Below, one piece after another: positions 45,121-57,334 of a stretch of DNA of 64,000 nucleotides. Origin of the DNA: Nymphaea colorata (Eukaryota; Streptophyta; Magnoliopsida; Nymphaeales; Nymphaeaceae); the NCBI RefSeq assembly GCF_008831285.2, contig NC_045144.1:3650268-3714267 (forward strand), in the 5' to 3' direction. How positions within the stretch are numbered: the first letter of the stretch is position 1; each line of letters opens with the position of its first letter. Below the pieces are notes generated by a model. The model did no database searches, was not told the DNA's origin, and was given only the letters and a program-made list of their open reading frames with translations. A program made the position numbers and the translations under genes.

Positions 45121-45605
45121 CCGATAGATTTGGATTTATTCAAACTTGGATTTAAGATTTGATCTATGAATACATATGCAATATAAATACAAGTGGTCTA
45201 TAAATATGCATATATAACTGATTTATACAAGTGATATATAAATATATATAATATACGTTAAAAAGGAGGATTTTCAGTGCAAGATAAGAAGACATGCCAT
45301 AACTCTAACTATATTTTATATTTTAAGTCAAAAAATGAAAAGATAAGACATGCCATAACTCTAACTATATTTTATATTTTAAGTCAAAAAATGAAAAGAT
45401 AGCAAGACAAATGCATATAAGATTTGACCGATAGGTTTGGATTTATTCAAACTTGGATTTAAGATTTGATCTGTGAATACATATACAATATAAATACAAG
45501 TGGTCTATAAATATGCATATATAACTGATTTATACAAGCGATATATAAATATATATAATTTACGTTAAAAAGGAGGATTTTCAGTCCAAGATATGAAGAC
45601 ATGCC
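45121..45605. repeat. Nested direct duplication upstream of the ATL gene
   Basis: Two 178-bp copies (45121-45298 and 45428-45605), nearly identical, flank a smaller tandem repeat of 56 bp (starting 45299 and 45355). The 178-bp units are rich in TATATAAAT motifs. The second copy ends about 180 bp upstream of the ATL start. Confidence 0.88.
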
Positions 45606-45783
45606 TTTTAGTAGCGTCTGTGCTAATTTAGCACGTCTTTTTATTCCATTTTCTTTTTATTATATTATCCGTACGAGATATGGCACTGTGGATGTGGTAC
45701 TAAGATGTCAGTGATGTTGGCTAAAAGTAGCAATAAATTCTTTGGTAAATAGTCCCTATTCCTTCTTCTCTCTTGCACACTCG

Positions 45784-46499
45784 ATGGAGCTCATCTTTGG
45801 GGTGAGACTCTTCCGGCGGCTGCTTGCCGAACTCGCAGCGTCGACAGGAGGAGGTGGCGGCGAGCCGCCAAACGGGGCGTGAACTCGGACGAGGTCGTCA
45901 TCCTGACGTCGCTACTCTGCACCCTCATCTGCCTCGTCGGCTGGGGCTTCATGACGCGCTGCGCCTGTTGGTGCCGCTTCGGCTTTAGCAGCGGCGGCAA
46001 TGACGATTACGACGATGTAGAGACCAATAAGGGCCTCAAGCAAAAAGCCATCCGTGCTATTCCCGTCGGGGCCTTCGACGCCGGGGCCTGCAAGTCCACC
46101 AACTGCTCCATCTGCCTGTTCGAATTCCTCACCGGCGAGCAGGTGAGGGTCTTTCCCCTTTGTGGCCACTGCTTTCACCCATCCTGTATTGACACCTGGC
46201 TCTCCTCCCACTCCTCCTGCCCATCCTGCCGCCGCCTTCTCCTCTCCCGAAAGACTGCCGCCCCTCCCCCTCCTCCGTCGCCACTGCCTCCAACCGTCCG
46301 GAGGTGCCAAAGATGCGGGTTGCCGGAGAATTGCTCTCAGGCGCCCGCCCCCGATGCCGCCGCCAGTGGCGCCGGTAGGGAATGTCGACCAAGAGTCAAT
46401 TACAGAGAAGGTGATTCAGTAAAGCACGCTTTTGGTTTTCTCCCTCCTCCTCCTTTGACAGCATCTGCAACTTGTACAGGAAAAAAGCATGGCGGGTAG
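45784..46499 (+). CDS. ATL-type RING-H2 E3 ubiquitin ligase, single exon, one frame break
   Basis: The downstream frame begins NSDEVVILTSLLCTLICLVG, one hydrophobic membrane segment near the N-terminus, then GLKQKAIRAIPVGAF (the GLD-like region) and the RING-H2 domain: CSICLFEFLTGEQVR, then FPLCGHCFHPSCIDTWLSSH and SCPSCRR. The C-x2-C..C-x-H-x2-H..C-x2-C spacing and the Trp after the sixth ligand are typical of ATL ligases, which recruit E2 enzymes at membranes. The C-terminus is Pro-rich and low-complexity. The likely start is the ATG at 45784 (MELIFGVRLFRRLLAEL); that frame hits TGA at 45880, and the conserved N-S-D continues one base off. A missing G in the run at 45874-45877 would explain it. 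It could be an assembly error, a pseudogene, or start further in. Base composition is GC-richer than the surroundings, as usual for ATL genes. Confidence 0.83.
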
Positions 46500-47348
46500 T
46501 TGGAAGCTATAAAGGTTATTGCCTTCGGATTGTTGCAGATCTTTTGCGTGGGAATTGACAGCAGTTTGGTACGGTCTTCATCGACAAGACTTACAAGGAA
46601 GACCTACCTAACCCTTTTAAGGCACCCATAAAACATCTTGGTGTTCATTTTCTAAACCTGCAGATTGTACGCTACAGAGGAACACCAGCAACGGTTTGAG
46701 ACAACCAAAGCTGACCCGGTGACGCTAAACTTGTTTGGATCTCAATTTTGCATGTTGATTCAATTAAGATGGTTTCCTAAACTCCTAGATTTCTCTGTTT
46801 CAATTTGATGCTTAGATACTCTCTCTCTCGCTAGTGCTTTGGAGGGTTGTCTGGGGGAGTTCATCCATTTCTTTTTAGATCGTTACATCTTTCTGTGGTA
46901 GTAAAAACTCGTAGCAAGTTACGGTACTCTGCATCCAAGCCAATGTCAAAGTGGTATGTCAGTAGCCTCTGGAGCTTTCATTTCCGCTCTTTCCCTTTGT
47001 CATTTTCAATTGAAAGCCCGAGACTGAAAAGATGCAGTTGGTAGGAAGAGACGGATCGAATGAGCACATTGGGAGAAGTGTTCAATCAAAGATGGGAAGA
47101 ACATATCAGCAAAAAGCAAGTATTGCTCCTCGGTCTAGGTTATGCAGATGAGCAGACAAATTATTGTTGATTTATAGTTGCAGGCAGAGTTCCCTGGTCT
47201 GGTATGCCGAGCTCTTGTTGGTATAAAAAAAAAGCGATTATTGTTCTCTCAATGGGGAAGCTATCAAACTTACGAGTCGTTTGACCTCAAAAATGGAAAA
47301 TGTCGTCTGTCGTTTAATTTTTCTTCAACAGTAGTTCCTATTACTAAA
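46500..47348. other. 3' flank of ATL, unassigned
   Basis: Probable 3' UTR followed by intergenic DNA. No coding motif recognised. Confidence 0.45.
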
Positions 47349-48078
47349 GTAGTGTTTGATGGGCAGGTATTTTACTGTAGCAGTAGAAACATATTTCAAA
47401 TTTTCAAAACATTTCTTGTTTATCGAACATAGAAACTTTTTTTTACAGTTAACATGAAAACGGGAAACATATTTCCGGAATTTTTTTTGGAGCCGTTGGG
47501 CTCAATCGTGGAAGGAGGGGGGGGGAGGGAAGGAGGCTGACGTGAGGAGAGGGGAAGGAGGCGGAGGTGGTGAAGCCAGGAAGGAGGGAGGAGGAAAGGG
47601 AAAGGAGGGAGAAGAAAGGGGAAGGAGGGATCATGGAAGGAGGGAGGAGGAAAGGGGAAGGAGGGAGGAGAAAGAGGAGAGGAGGAAAGGGGAAGAACGG
47701 AAGGAGGAGAGGGGAAGGAGGGATGAGGAAGAGGGGAAGGAGGAAAGGGGAAGGAAGGATAGTAGAAGGAGGGAGGAGGAAATGGGAAGGAGGGAGGCGA
47801 AAGAGGGGAGGAGAAAAGGGGAAGAACAGAGGGAGGCGGAGGCGAAAGAAGGGAAGGAGGGAGGAGAAAGAAAGGGGCGGAGGCGGAAGAAGGGAAGGAG
47901 GCCGCTTCTTTCCCATTTCCATCAATTCTTCCTTTCTTGCAATCAAACGTAGAAATTTAATTTTAGAAAAATAATTCTAAGTTATCAAACACAACATACA
48001 TTTGAAAATCTAAAATTTTATTTCTAAAAAACCAATTCCATTGTTTCTAGAAATATGTTTCTAACCATCAAACACTAC
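47349..48078. mobile_element. MITE-like element with a purine minisatellite inside
   Basis: Terminal inverted motif GTAGTGTTTGATG at the left (47349) and CATCAAACACTAC at the right (to 48078), with further similarity inward (AGAAACATATTTC). CTAAA flanks both ends (47344-47348 and 48079-48083), a possible 5-bp target duplication. There is no transposase. The superfamily is not assigned. Confidence 0.7.
47516..47900 (+). repeat. Purine minisatellite, GGAGGGAGGAGAAAG-type units
   Basis: About 385 bp almost entirely of G and A, imperfect repeats of 12-30 bp such as GGAAGGAGGGAGGAGGAAAG. The opposite strand is Pro/Ser/Leu-coding by chance. Runs of GGG spaced by 1-4 bases could form G-quadruplex or triplex DNA. 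Confidence 0.9.
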
Positions 48079-50630
48079 CTAAATTACATGAAACTCTGGG
48101 GTGGATACTCAACTCAGATTCTCTCCTATAGGACGTTTTATGTGGATTCAAAATTGGACTAACTACTGGGCACATGAAAACTAAAACAAGAAAAATGAAA
48201 CTCATTCACACTTTGGTTGTCATCGATCTTTGTGTTCTTTTATGATATGTAAACTGTGCCACGGATCTTGTAGATATATTATGAGATGGATCTGCTTAAT
48301 CGCACACCGGGTTCACGGCGTCAGAGTTTTACTTGTTTGATAATGAAACGATTCGGGGTCCTCCTATGTTTAGAATAACGCAAACGAAAGTCAGTCGACG
48401 AATATCATGAATACGACTATCCAAGTAATTTATACCCCCAAAGCTGCGGGCACGCAGATCAATTGGGCTGAATTGGTGCTGCTGATCCATATTATATTTT
48501 TTCGACAAAAAATTACATTTTTCTGAACCTAATCCTTGTTGATGAATCTCCCTTTATTTGACTGCTTCTTAAACTAAGTAGCCCATTAATTAACTAAAGT
48601 CTAAATAGGCCTGCACACCGAGTTGAGTCAACTCGAGCTTGACTTGAACTCGCACGGCTCGAACTCGACTCATTTATAAATTAGTTAAACCCGAAATCAT
48701 AAACTAGTTGAGTTCAACAACTTGACTCGTTTAAACCTGACTAGAATATAACGCTTGAATTGTACAAACCTGTTCGCGAAACCGGTTCACCGGTTTAAGG
48801 TAAAATCTATTTACCGAGGTCTTCTCTTCCCCTTCGGTCTTCACTCTTCCGTCTTTCCTACTGCTCTCTGTGGCTGCCTCTCTCTCTTCCCGTCTGCTCT
48901 CTCTCTCTTCCCATCTTTCCTCTTCCGTCGACGACAGATGACCAGACCTGAGACCACCCTTCGCCTTCGGTCTTCCATCTTTCCAACTGCTCTCTATCTT
49001 CCCGTCTGCTCTCTCTCTTCTCGTCTTCCCTCTTCGATATGGAAGGCCGATGTACTTCTCTTGAAACCATTTTAAGAGATGCATGGGTTTTGTATCAAGT
49101 GTATCTCATCATACATCCCAAAATCGTAGATGTAGTATAAGGTTGCATCTGAAGATACACCTCTGATGAAAGTCAACAAGTGCCAAGACTTTCCTTTAAA
49201 ACAGATAAAAGTTGAAAGCATATATCGCCAATTACTTAAAACTGATGTTAAAAGTAACCTTCCTCCCTTGATGGGAAATAATACAATTAGGGGTCAATTT
49301 ATGTCTAAAAAAGACAAGATTGTTATGGGCTATCCTTCAAGGACCAAGATTATATAAAAAGTGAAGCTTCCTTGCAACAGTTGAGATGTTCATGGAGCAA
49401 AGTTTAATTATTGAAACTTCTTTTCATTTTTGTATTTTGTCTAAGTATAATGAATTAATTTAAGTTGTTAAGTTATAATTTTAATTATTTATAATGAAAT
49501 ACATGTTATTCATAAAACACTTGGCTCAAGATGGTCTGGACAAGGATAATCATAAGGGTAACTGGAAAGTTTGCAGAGTTTCCTTACATCTAAGATATGT
49601 AACAAAACCTTTATTTGAACAAGGTCAGTCCACTTTGATGTAGCCTCCCAAGATCTGTTTTACTGCCTATACCATAAACAAGTGACTAATTGTTTTACTT
49701 TTACAATACTCAAATAAGCTCTTAATGAACTACAGTTGATCCCCAGGCCCAAACAAAAGGTTCCATGATGACATTCCCAGAATGAGAACCTAATATGCTC
49801 AGACCAAAGCCACAAATATCAATTAATAGGTTTTAAACAGCAAGGTTTTTCTCAGGTATTTTTTCGCAAAGCTGAAAATCTTGGAAAATCTCATAAGAAA
49901 CTCAGCAATTTTTTAGAAAAGAAAATTCCTAAAAATTAGGAAAAGTAAAATAAATGCAAAACTAACAAGAAGACATAAAAACTAACTTGATAAAATGATA
50001 AAATTGATGTTTTAGTATAATGAAAATGAAGACAAATAATTTAAGTTTTAAACTTTAAGGCGAAAACAATGTAACATAATGAGAAAAAACACGAAAAAAA
50101 TGCAAAAAAAAAAATGAAAAATTCATTTTGGAGTTTTTTCAAAGAAAAGGAGGGAAAAGACAGGTTTTTTTTAGTTGTCATTGTTTTTAACGTTCTTATC
50201 AGATCTCTTTTTGAAAAAGATGGGTTTTCTGTGGTTATGGCTCAAACCTATAGTTGAAGAGCAATAAAAGATGCAAACAACCCAAAAGAAGCAAATAAAT
50301 AAATAAAATTGTAATAATTCTATCAAAAAGAAGAGGAACTTCAATTAGCCAGATGTGAAATGCATCAAAAGGTGTTATGAACTTATGATATAAGACAACC
50401 ATGGATCAAGAAACAGTGACACCTCTTCCCTTTTGGACCGTGAAACTTGACTGAGTCACGAAGATGACCTTCAAAGAAGACAAATCCATGTACCCATATG
50501 GCAGGGACCTCAGTCATCCAATTTGCTGGAGAAATGGGGCCAAACAAATGTTCTGATACTAGGAAAGGTCAGAGCCAACAAATTCAGCAATATGTATGCC
50601 GAATGTGATGTATCTTTATAATCAAATAAG
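48079..50630. other. Intergenic, unassigned; pyrimidine repeat and element ends
   Basis: A GAGTTGAGTCAACTCGAGCTTGA-like segment at 48620-48730 with alternating CTCGA motifs resembles the ends of some plant DNA transposons. At 48818-49035 a CTTCGGTCTTC/CTGCTCTCT-type repeat occurs twice. An A-rich low-complexity stretch lies at 50060-50130. No gene recognised. Confidence 0.45.
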
Positions 50631-50638
50631 CATAAATG
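50631..50638. repeat. Target-site duplication CATAAATG (left)
   Basis: Identical to 51935-51942. Eight bases is the hAT standard. Confidence 0.9.
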
Positions 50639-51934
50639 CTATGTCACACGGGTACTCCTCTTAAGGAGGAGTACCCGCACGGTGCGGGAACGGTACCGGT
50701 ACGCCCGTGGGTGTGCCTCTAGTGCGGCCAACGTGGTACCGGGTACGGTCAATGTACCCGGGTTCAATTTCGTCCAATTTCGGACTCGGTCAACTTTGAC
50801 CAAGTCCATAGTTGTCCATTTTTTATTTTGACGATTTTAAGTTTTTAACGTTTTAAACATCATCTAACGTTAAAATGGTTGAAAACCCTAAACCCCTGCG
50901 ACGTCTTCTTCCTCCTTCGATGCATTTCTCACCGACTGCGGCAATCTCTTTGGCGACTGGCAACTACCGTGGAAGAATGGCGGCGACCGGCGACGGCAGG
51001 CGATCTCTGGCGACGGCAGGCAGCGTTGGCAATGGTATTTTGCTTATTTTTTGTGAATCCTCTCAACTAACGCTTGTGTTTTCGACGGTCGGCGGCAACT
51101 TGTTCCTCCGGCGCGATTACAACCATACGTTCGGTAGTTTTTGCGGTAGCTTTCTCTGGTTCTTCAAATCACATCTTACAGTCTCTTTCTTTGTTTTATT
51201 AATCTATTGTATGTCGTTGTGATTTCGTTTTTACGTTTTTTTTGTTTTCTTGTTGTTCGTTTAAAATTTTTAACGATGCATCTTAATTTGGTCTGTCTTC
51301 TCAATAACTGAATGTTCTATTGACTGTTTTTATTTGTTTTTTGTTTCTATTTTCTTGGTTTCGGTCGTCAAGACTCTGCCAGACAGCCACTCAAGGCTTA
51401 TGAGTGCTGCTAAGCCTGCTATAAATACAGTTAGAACAGAAGAATAGCATTATAAGCTATAATGCTATGTTTCTATTCTAACTGTTATGTTTTTTTTTAT
51501 CATTAAAATGATTAAATCAGTAATTTTTTGTTACAGCCTGCACTGACTTTTACTGTTTTACAGTTTGACTTGTTTAGCATGTTCTGTTTACCTGTTTAGC
51601 ATTTCCTCTTTAACCATGGCTTGAGTTGTGACTTGTTTATCAAGAAAGCTGAAATATTTGTATGTTAATTACTTCCATACTGTGTTTTGGATCATGATTT
51701 ATGAATATGCTATTCTGTTTGTAATTTTTTGATATGTATATGTGTGAATATGTTATTCTGTTTGAAATTTTTTGATATATATATGTGTGAATATGTTATT
51801 CGGTTTGAAAATTTGATATATATATATATATATGGCCGCGTGTGTATACGGCCGTACCTCCGCACCTAAATTTTTTGAAAATGGTCTGTACCCGTACCCG
51901 CACCGGCACCCGTACCTGTACCTATGTGACATAG
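50639..51934. mobile_element. Non-autonomous hAT element, 1296 bp, with 8-bp TSD
   Basis: Starts CTATGTCACACGGGTAC and ends GTACCTATGTGACATAG, giving terminal inverted repeats of about 10 bp plus subterminal arrays of GGTAC, CGGGTAC and CGGCACC motifs on both sides. CATAAATG flanks both ends. There is no transposase: the longest frame (50875-51222) shows no family motif. The inner left part (50870-51020) is GC-rich and gene-like, followed by a T-rich stretch. A related terminus stands at 60790-60867 and near 28720-28753. Confidence 0.88.
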
Positions 51935-51942
51935 CATAAATG
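51935..51942. repeat. Target-site duplication CATAAATG (right)
   Basis: Perfect copy of 50631-50638. Confidence 0.9.
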
Positions 51943-54900
51943 TTAACAGATTGTAGACAAACATAAAGAATGAAGGGAAACTGCACCAAGCCCTAGAATA
52001 CAGCCAAACAGCCCCGGTACTCTTGACCTGGTTCCATGCAAACTACATTGACTCCCATCCATATTTCACAAATTCGTGGATCAGAACTTGATATTCTATG
52101 TAATCATGAGAGCCATAGTCAATTTATTATTATTATTTTTTAACAAAAAACAACATCATATATGGTATCAAACAGAAGGACCTTAACCAGAGACATGAAG
52201 AAGATGCACAAAATGCTAAAAAGCTAACATACGGAACAAAAGGGGGACTTTTCCAAGATAAAGCAAGGAGACTAGTGTCGTAATGTAACTGTAGAAACCA
52301 TAGGTGCATATTCATGTTCCAATGCATATTACAATGTTCAAATATCTCACGCTTTTTTACACCATCACATATCCACACGAGCCTACGATATCCTTATCTT
52401 CACAGTTCTCGCACAAGTGATCAACTCAAGTTACCCAATCGTGCATCCGACATGAGCAGCCACTCATCCCAACTTCAACTTCGAAGAAGTCATACAAATT
52501 AATAGGTCTGCAGCCCCAGAGACTCCCCAAGCTCATAACTTGATCTACAGCACCATGAGCAATTACCTAAGTTGGCGATCTATGATGCTGCTGTAGACTA
52601 TGCAGCAAGAAACAGAAGAAGACAAACTAGCCAACTTGCAGTTAAGCCAGACAACAGAACCAGTCAACCAGACAATGAACAGAATTGAAATAAAGCCTGC
52701 CAGAGAAAATCTCAGCCATTCAGTGTAATCTTATCTTCAGTCTTATCAAATGATTCTAATATCATAAGGAGATGGCTTTCCCAAAGAATCCTGGCAGTTA
52801 AGCCTAGTAACCTAGAAGTATAAATCGCTCATCAGAAACACAAAGATCATTGTGTTTTTCCATGCCATGAGCTTTTAATCTCCATCATTACGTGGTAGGC
52901 CAGAACTTTGTGCAAGCATCGGAAGTAAAGCATAGCTGCATATAAAAGGAAATACAAGCAGATTAAGCAGGATAACGTTCTTTTATAACAATACCTATAA
53001 ATATGCCTTATCCATTTTACTGAGTTAACCAGTCCCATCCATTCATTTTCCATGCTCTACAGTCTACTGATAACCTCCAGCAGTTCCTGGTAATTGTGGA
53101 AAATTTTAGATCTTTTCCCCATAAAAAACCAAAACATTTTTGAAAAGGTGGTCACTTTCATCTCAAGCATGATTCTTTTTTTTTTGGGTGATATTTCCAA
53201 ATCAAGACCAGCTTGTAAAGAGTGCCATATCATATTTGATAATAGCAGTTTTAATGACTCATTGACTCTTACTATTCTTTGACGAGTTTATGGAGAATGG
53301 AATGCAGAATCTTTATCAACATTTCTCTAACATGTATCATCTTAAGCAACATTCACCTTGAATTTCACGTCTGTCATGAATTCATGCCGATATAACATGT
53401 TTAATCTTTCACATGGCTCGTTACCATTAGCAATGGTATACCTCCTCTCCTGTTCACGTAATTAGTTCCTGACATCTGATTCTTACTAATATGGCTAAAT
53501 TCATACCAGACCCACTAAGGGCCTTTGTCGGGTTGGGGCATTTTTTATAATTCCAAAACTTGGTCTCTGACCAGTGGTTACAATCTAGAATTTAGAAAGC
53601 TAGAATGACAGAGTTACCCTTCGCTCAACTACAGTTGTCTTCCTTCAAAAGCTCTAACGGTTTACTGCCTAAGAGTCCAATTTAGTTTAATGTCTTAAAA
53701 CACTTAGACATCAGAATAGTGTTGTGAAATCAGTTTTTGAATCAAACTGTCCTCAAAAAGATTTAGAAAATCAGCCACACCAATTAACTAGAACCATTTT
53801 TGAGCTGAAAAAGTTACACCTTTGTTTTATTTGTTTTGTAAAATCCAAAACATGAAAACAATAAATAATGAATAAGAATCAGAAGACTTGTCACCAACTC
53901 AACACAGAACAACTGGACACAATTAAAATAACTTCATTAAAAATTTAATGACACTGCTTTGGACTCATCCCATGTCAGTATGAATGACCATTCAGCACTG
54001 ATAGTGGAAAATGACTTGAACACTAGCAAACAGGATGATAAACTCAAATAATCACGTTCTTGGACAAGTTTGCATTTGCCTGTCCCAAGTTGCAAAAGGA
54101 AGAGGTTTCCAATGTCCTAGGAGTAGAATTATGTCAGTATCCTCATTCCCTTGGGCTGGATGATAAAGACCTCTGGATCAGCTATGATTAGTGTAAGGTG
54201 CTGAACTAGCAATTATTCATGTGATGCGAGCCTAATGTGAGAGTACTCCTCAAAGGTGGACCAGAAGGAAAACATTGTACTTTACTTGCCACTTCATTAA
54301 GGTGACGGAACAAGAGAAAGTTAGGAGTACCAGGATAGCTGCCAATCCAGGACAAGAAACGGTACGCCATCCAAAATAAGCTTTAGTGAAGTTAATGTAA
54401 AATCTAGATAAGAAATGGGAAGGGTGACGAGTCAAATTCTTCTTTCTTCTGGCTGAAAAAGCTGGTGCTCGATAAACAATAGCTTTAACAATTGAAATAT
54501 ATTAACCATTTGAAATTTTGAACTAATCATGCTTTAACAAATATTTTGGTACAATCACTAACTTATAAGGTAAAGAGGAAAAATTTTATTACAACTTTTG
54601 GGTTATTCTGTATTGTAATCCAAATATTTGGAGAATTGCCTTGTTTGATACCAGCTTATAAATAATCCAATATAAATTTCTTTGTGTCCAAACAGCAGAA
54701 AAAGAGTGCTTTCTTCAAAATAATCCAATCAGATCAGGAAAGAGGACTGGTCAATGGCTATCACTTTAATCAACAAAAGGAAAACTTAAAAGGTTCCAGA
54801 GCAAATGTCCAATCTCCACAGCGTAGAAGCTAGGAAAGTAAAAAGAATCAGATCAAGCTCAGGATAACTAGGATTAGCTAGTTTCCCAACACTAGCATAT

Positions 54901-54963
54901 ACATACTAGCAAAGAATTGGAAAACATCATCACTTAGAAAACTGTATGAGTTTAATGATCCTC
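51943..54963. other. Intergenic or intronic, downstream of the AAGAB-like exons
   Basis: About 3 kb. If the AAGAB-like gene is complete, its remaining 3' exons should lie here on the minus strand, but I could not recognise them. No other coding motif seen. Confidence 0.4.
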
Positions 54964-54965
54964 AC

Positions 54966-56145
54966 ATTTGTCAAAATCAGCATTTGCTGCACAGGCCTCA
55001 ACATATTCAATGTTGTGTTCTCTGCACCAATCCATGTACAACTTTCTGATCTCAGGCGCATCTGCTTCTACTTCATCTCCACTAAGTAAGCTACAACCTT
55101 CATTGTCAAGGATTCCATAATCCAGGAATTCCAGATGTGGATCACTGGAGCACTCCCCCTGCTTTTGCAAGCGCCTTCTATATTCAGTGAAAGCAAAGTG
55201 ATTGGGAACAAGGTCTGCCCTGTTACCGACGCATAACAGTATTTCAAAGTTTTGGAGACTGTTCACAGAAACCCAATCCTGGAGAGCTACAAAAGATGAC
55301 ATCTGCATAACATTTGCTTTTTAGGATAGGATGATCATAGCCAACTACATGGAACGCTACAACTTTTCAAAGTAAATCAACATATTTCTGTAAGGATACT
55401 CACATTACTTTGGTCAAACACCATCACCAGTGCCAATGGCTGCTGGTAGGTCAATGAATAATTCTCAGGAAAACTATCACCAAGATGTTCCACGCATATG
55501 GAAATATCTGCTAGATAATATTTCGTATCAATTGTCCACCTGTTGTTTTGACTATGAGGAACATATTTTAGATGCAGTTTCTTAATCAATGTCCGCTCAG
55601 AAGTGGGCTTTCAGTAATTCTCCAGCATTCATTTTGTGAGACGCAATTTCTAAGAGGAACGAACAAAGACTTCCAGTATGTAAGAGGAGAGCAAGCTCCC
55701 AATTCAACAAAGTAGGATCTCTTACAACCCGATCCCATGCACCACGTTTAGAAGCGAACCATAAAGCTATACTAAATGAATCAACTATGACGCATAGAAA
55801 AAACAATATTTTTCTACAGGATCAAGAAAGAATTGTGCAAAGAAAAACTTAGGAAAAGGGAATGAACAAAATTGAGTCAGAGAGTGGACACAAATCACGG
55901 AGAGATTCCAACAAATGGAGAAAAGTAGAGAAATCAAACAAAGAAAGCAATCCAAAAGATAGAAACAAGAACTGATGATGAAGATGTGACGGCGAAGGTG
56001 GTAAACAGAAGGTGTGTCTCCATGTGTATCTATTTTTCCTTACTTGAGAGAGAGTCTGTTTGCCGGCGTTCGAGGAACCGACCATTAGAATCGACGGCCG
56101 CTTCTCAAGCGGGGTCTGAGTCTTCTCCGTGATCTCCCGCCCCAT
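54966..56145 (-). CDS. p34/AAGAB-like adaptin-binding protein, 5' exons only
   Basis: Minus-strand exons: 56145-56044 (ATG; MGREITEKTQTPLEKRP, then the P-loop-like ILMVGSSNAGKQTL), a second exon ending 55404 at a GTGAGT donor, and 55302-54966 ending at a GTGAGG donor. The second exon holds RWTIDTKYYLADISICVEHL and LTYQQPLALVMVFDQSN; its acceptor is at 55607 or 55539. The third holds LLCVGNRADLVPNHFAFTEY and HNIEYVEACAANADFDKC. These match plant homologues of alpha/gamma-adaptin-binding protein p34, a Ras-like GTPase fold that acts as a chaperone for clathrin adaptor assembly. The family continues after D-F-D-K-C with a C-terminal helix, which I did not find. Reading through the last donor gives a stop after four residues, so a truncated form is also possible. 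Confidence 0.72.
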
Positions 56146-57334
56146 CTCTCTCTCCCACTCCGTTTTCCTTATCTCTGGGCCTCTGGCGAGTGGAGACGAC
56201 CCACTTCCCCAGCACAAACGCTTCCTTGCCTCGTGATTTGGTCGCGGAGGCAGAACAATCTTTCACAGGGATTCGTGGACTCGCGGCATCGAAGCCCTTC
56301 ACTCTGAATTTGTACGCCGGCTGTTGGCTACTTAATAAGTAAATCAAAAGCTTTACAGGATTTATCGTGGAAAAAGGACTTCGGGGAAAATATAATTAAA
56401 TTTATTAAGTAATTTTTTAAGCAGGTGCACCACCGGGTCCGAAATTGACGCAGAGTCATGAGACAAGCCATCGGAGGTTGTCAAAGGGGTTTGAATCAAC
56501 ATGGGTGCCCTTAAGTTCAGAACTGCTTTATATCCTTCAATTGCCAAGCAAAGCAGGTTATAGACTGACTGTGTCTGAAATGGTTTCCCTTACGTTAAAC
56601 GCAACAGGGCGAGCCCACTGTGAGGGGGCCGTCAGGTTGCATGTTAGTAGTTCAAGCCCTGGCTCTTGTTGCCATAATACACATAGCACTCTGAGGACTA
56701 CTATGTTCTGAACAGTGTTTGGTTCATACGGGATTTGTATCACCTAAAACGATATCCTCGTGACCGAACAAATCAGTGCAATAATAGTTATGAGTAGACG
56801 TAATTTTAACAGTACCATTCTTTAGTATCATGTAACTGAGCTATTCACTTTTATTGAAGTGATACGCACAAAAAATGTTTGCTTGCAAACCATTACAGTG
56901 TTGTTTCCCTTACAACATGGGCAGAAGGTTTCTCACAACGGCTCTGCCCGAACTTACTTTTCTCCAATGATCATTTACAAGCAGTCTCTCTTGGATTTCG
57001 AGTGCCATTTGAGCAATAATTGCTTGTAGTTCAGTACCAACAGCCAATAGTATTTGTAACATTCCAACGCATTTAAAAAGTGGCCAATTGAACTTGCATA
57101 AATATTAAATTAATTTGATACTGGAGGTACTTACAACTAAGGGAAGTAGGGTTAGGGTTACCCAGAAAAATGCATACCACTCTGTGAACAGGAGTAATCA
57201 TCTTAGTAATAGTATTCATGACATTAGGATATTCAGGTAAATAGAAATCTAAATGAACTCACCTCTCACATTGATAAGCAAAAAAAATTACAGTTGATGC
57301 CTAGAGCAGAAGACTGTTGCACATGTAATAAAAC
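56146..57334. other. Upstream of the AAGAB-like gene, unassigned
   Basis: Contains its probable promoter and 5' UTR (minus strand, right of 56145). A tRNA-like B-box motif (AGTTCAAGCCC) near 56652 hints at a SINE but no A-box or tail is clear. No gene recognised. Confidence 0.4.

Noticed and set aside
47449-47974. Frames of 135-165 codons in both directions
   Set aside because: They are translations of the purine minisatellite and lack any non-repetitive protein feature.
48731-49084. 117-codon frame on the minus strand
   Set aside because: It is a CT/GA-repeat translation (Arg/Glu/Ser-rich) over a duplicated pyrimidine stretch.
56600-56700. SINE-like B-box (AGTTCAAGCCC)
   Set aside because: No convincing A-box, poly-A tail or target duplication could be located.
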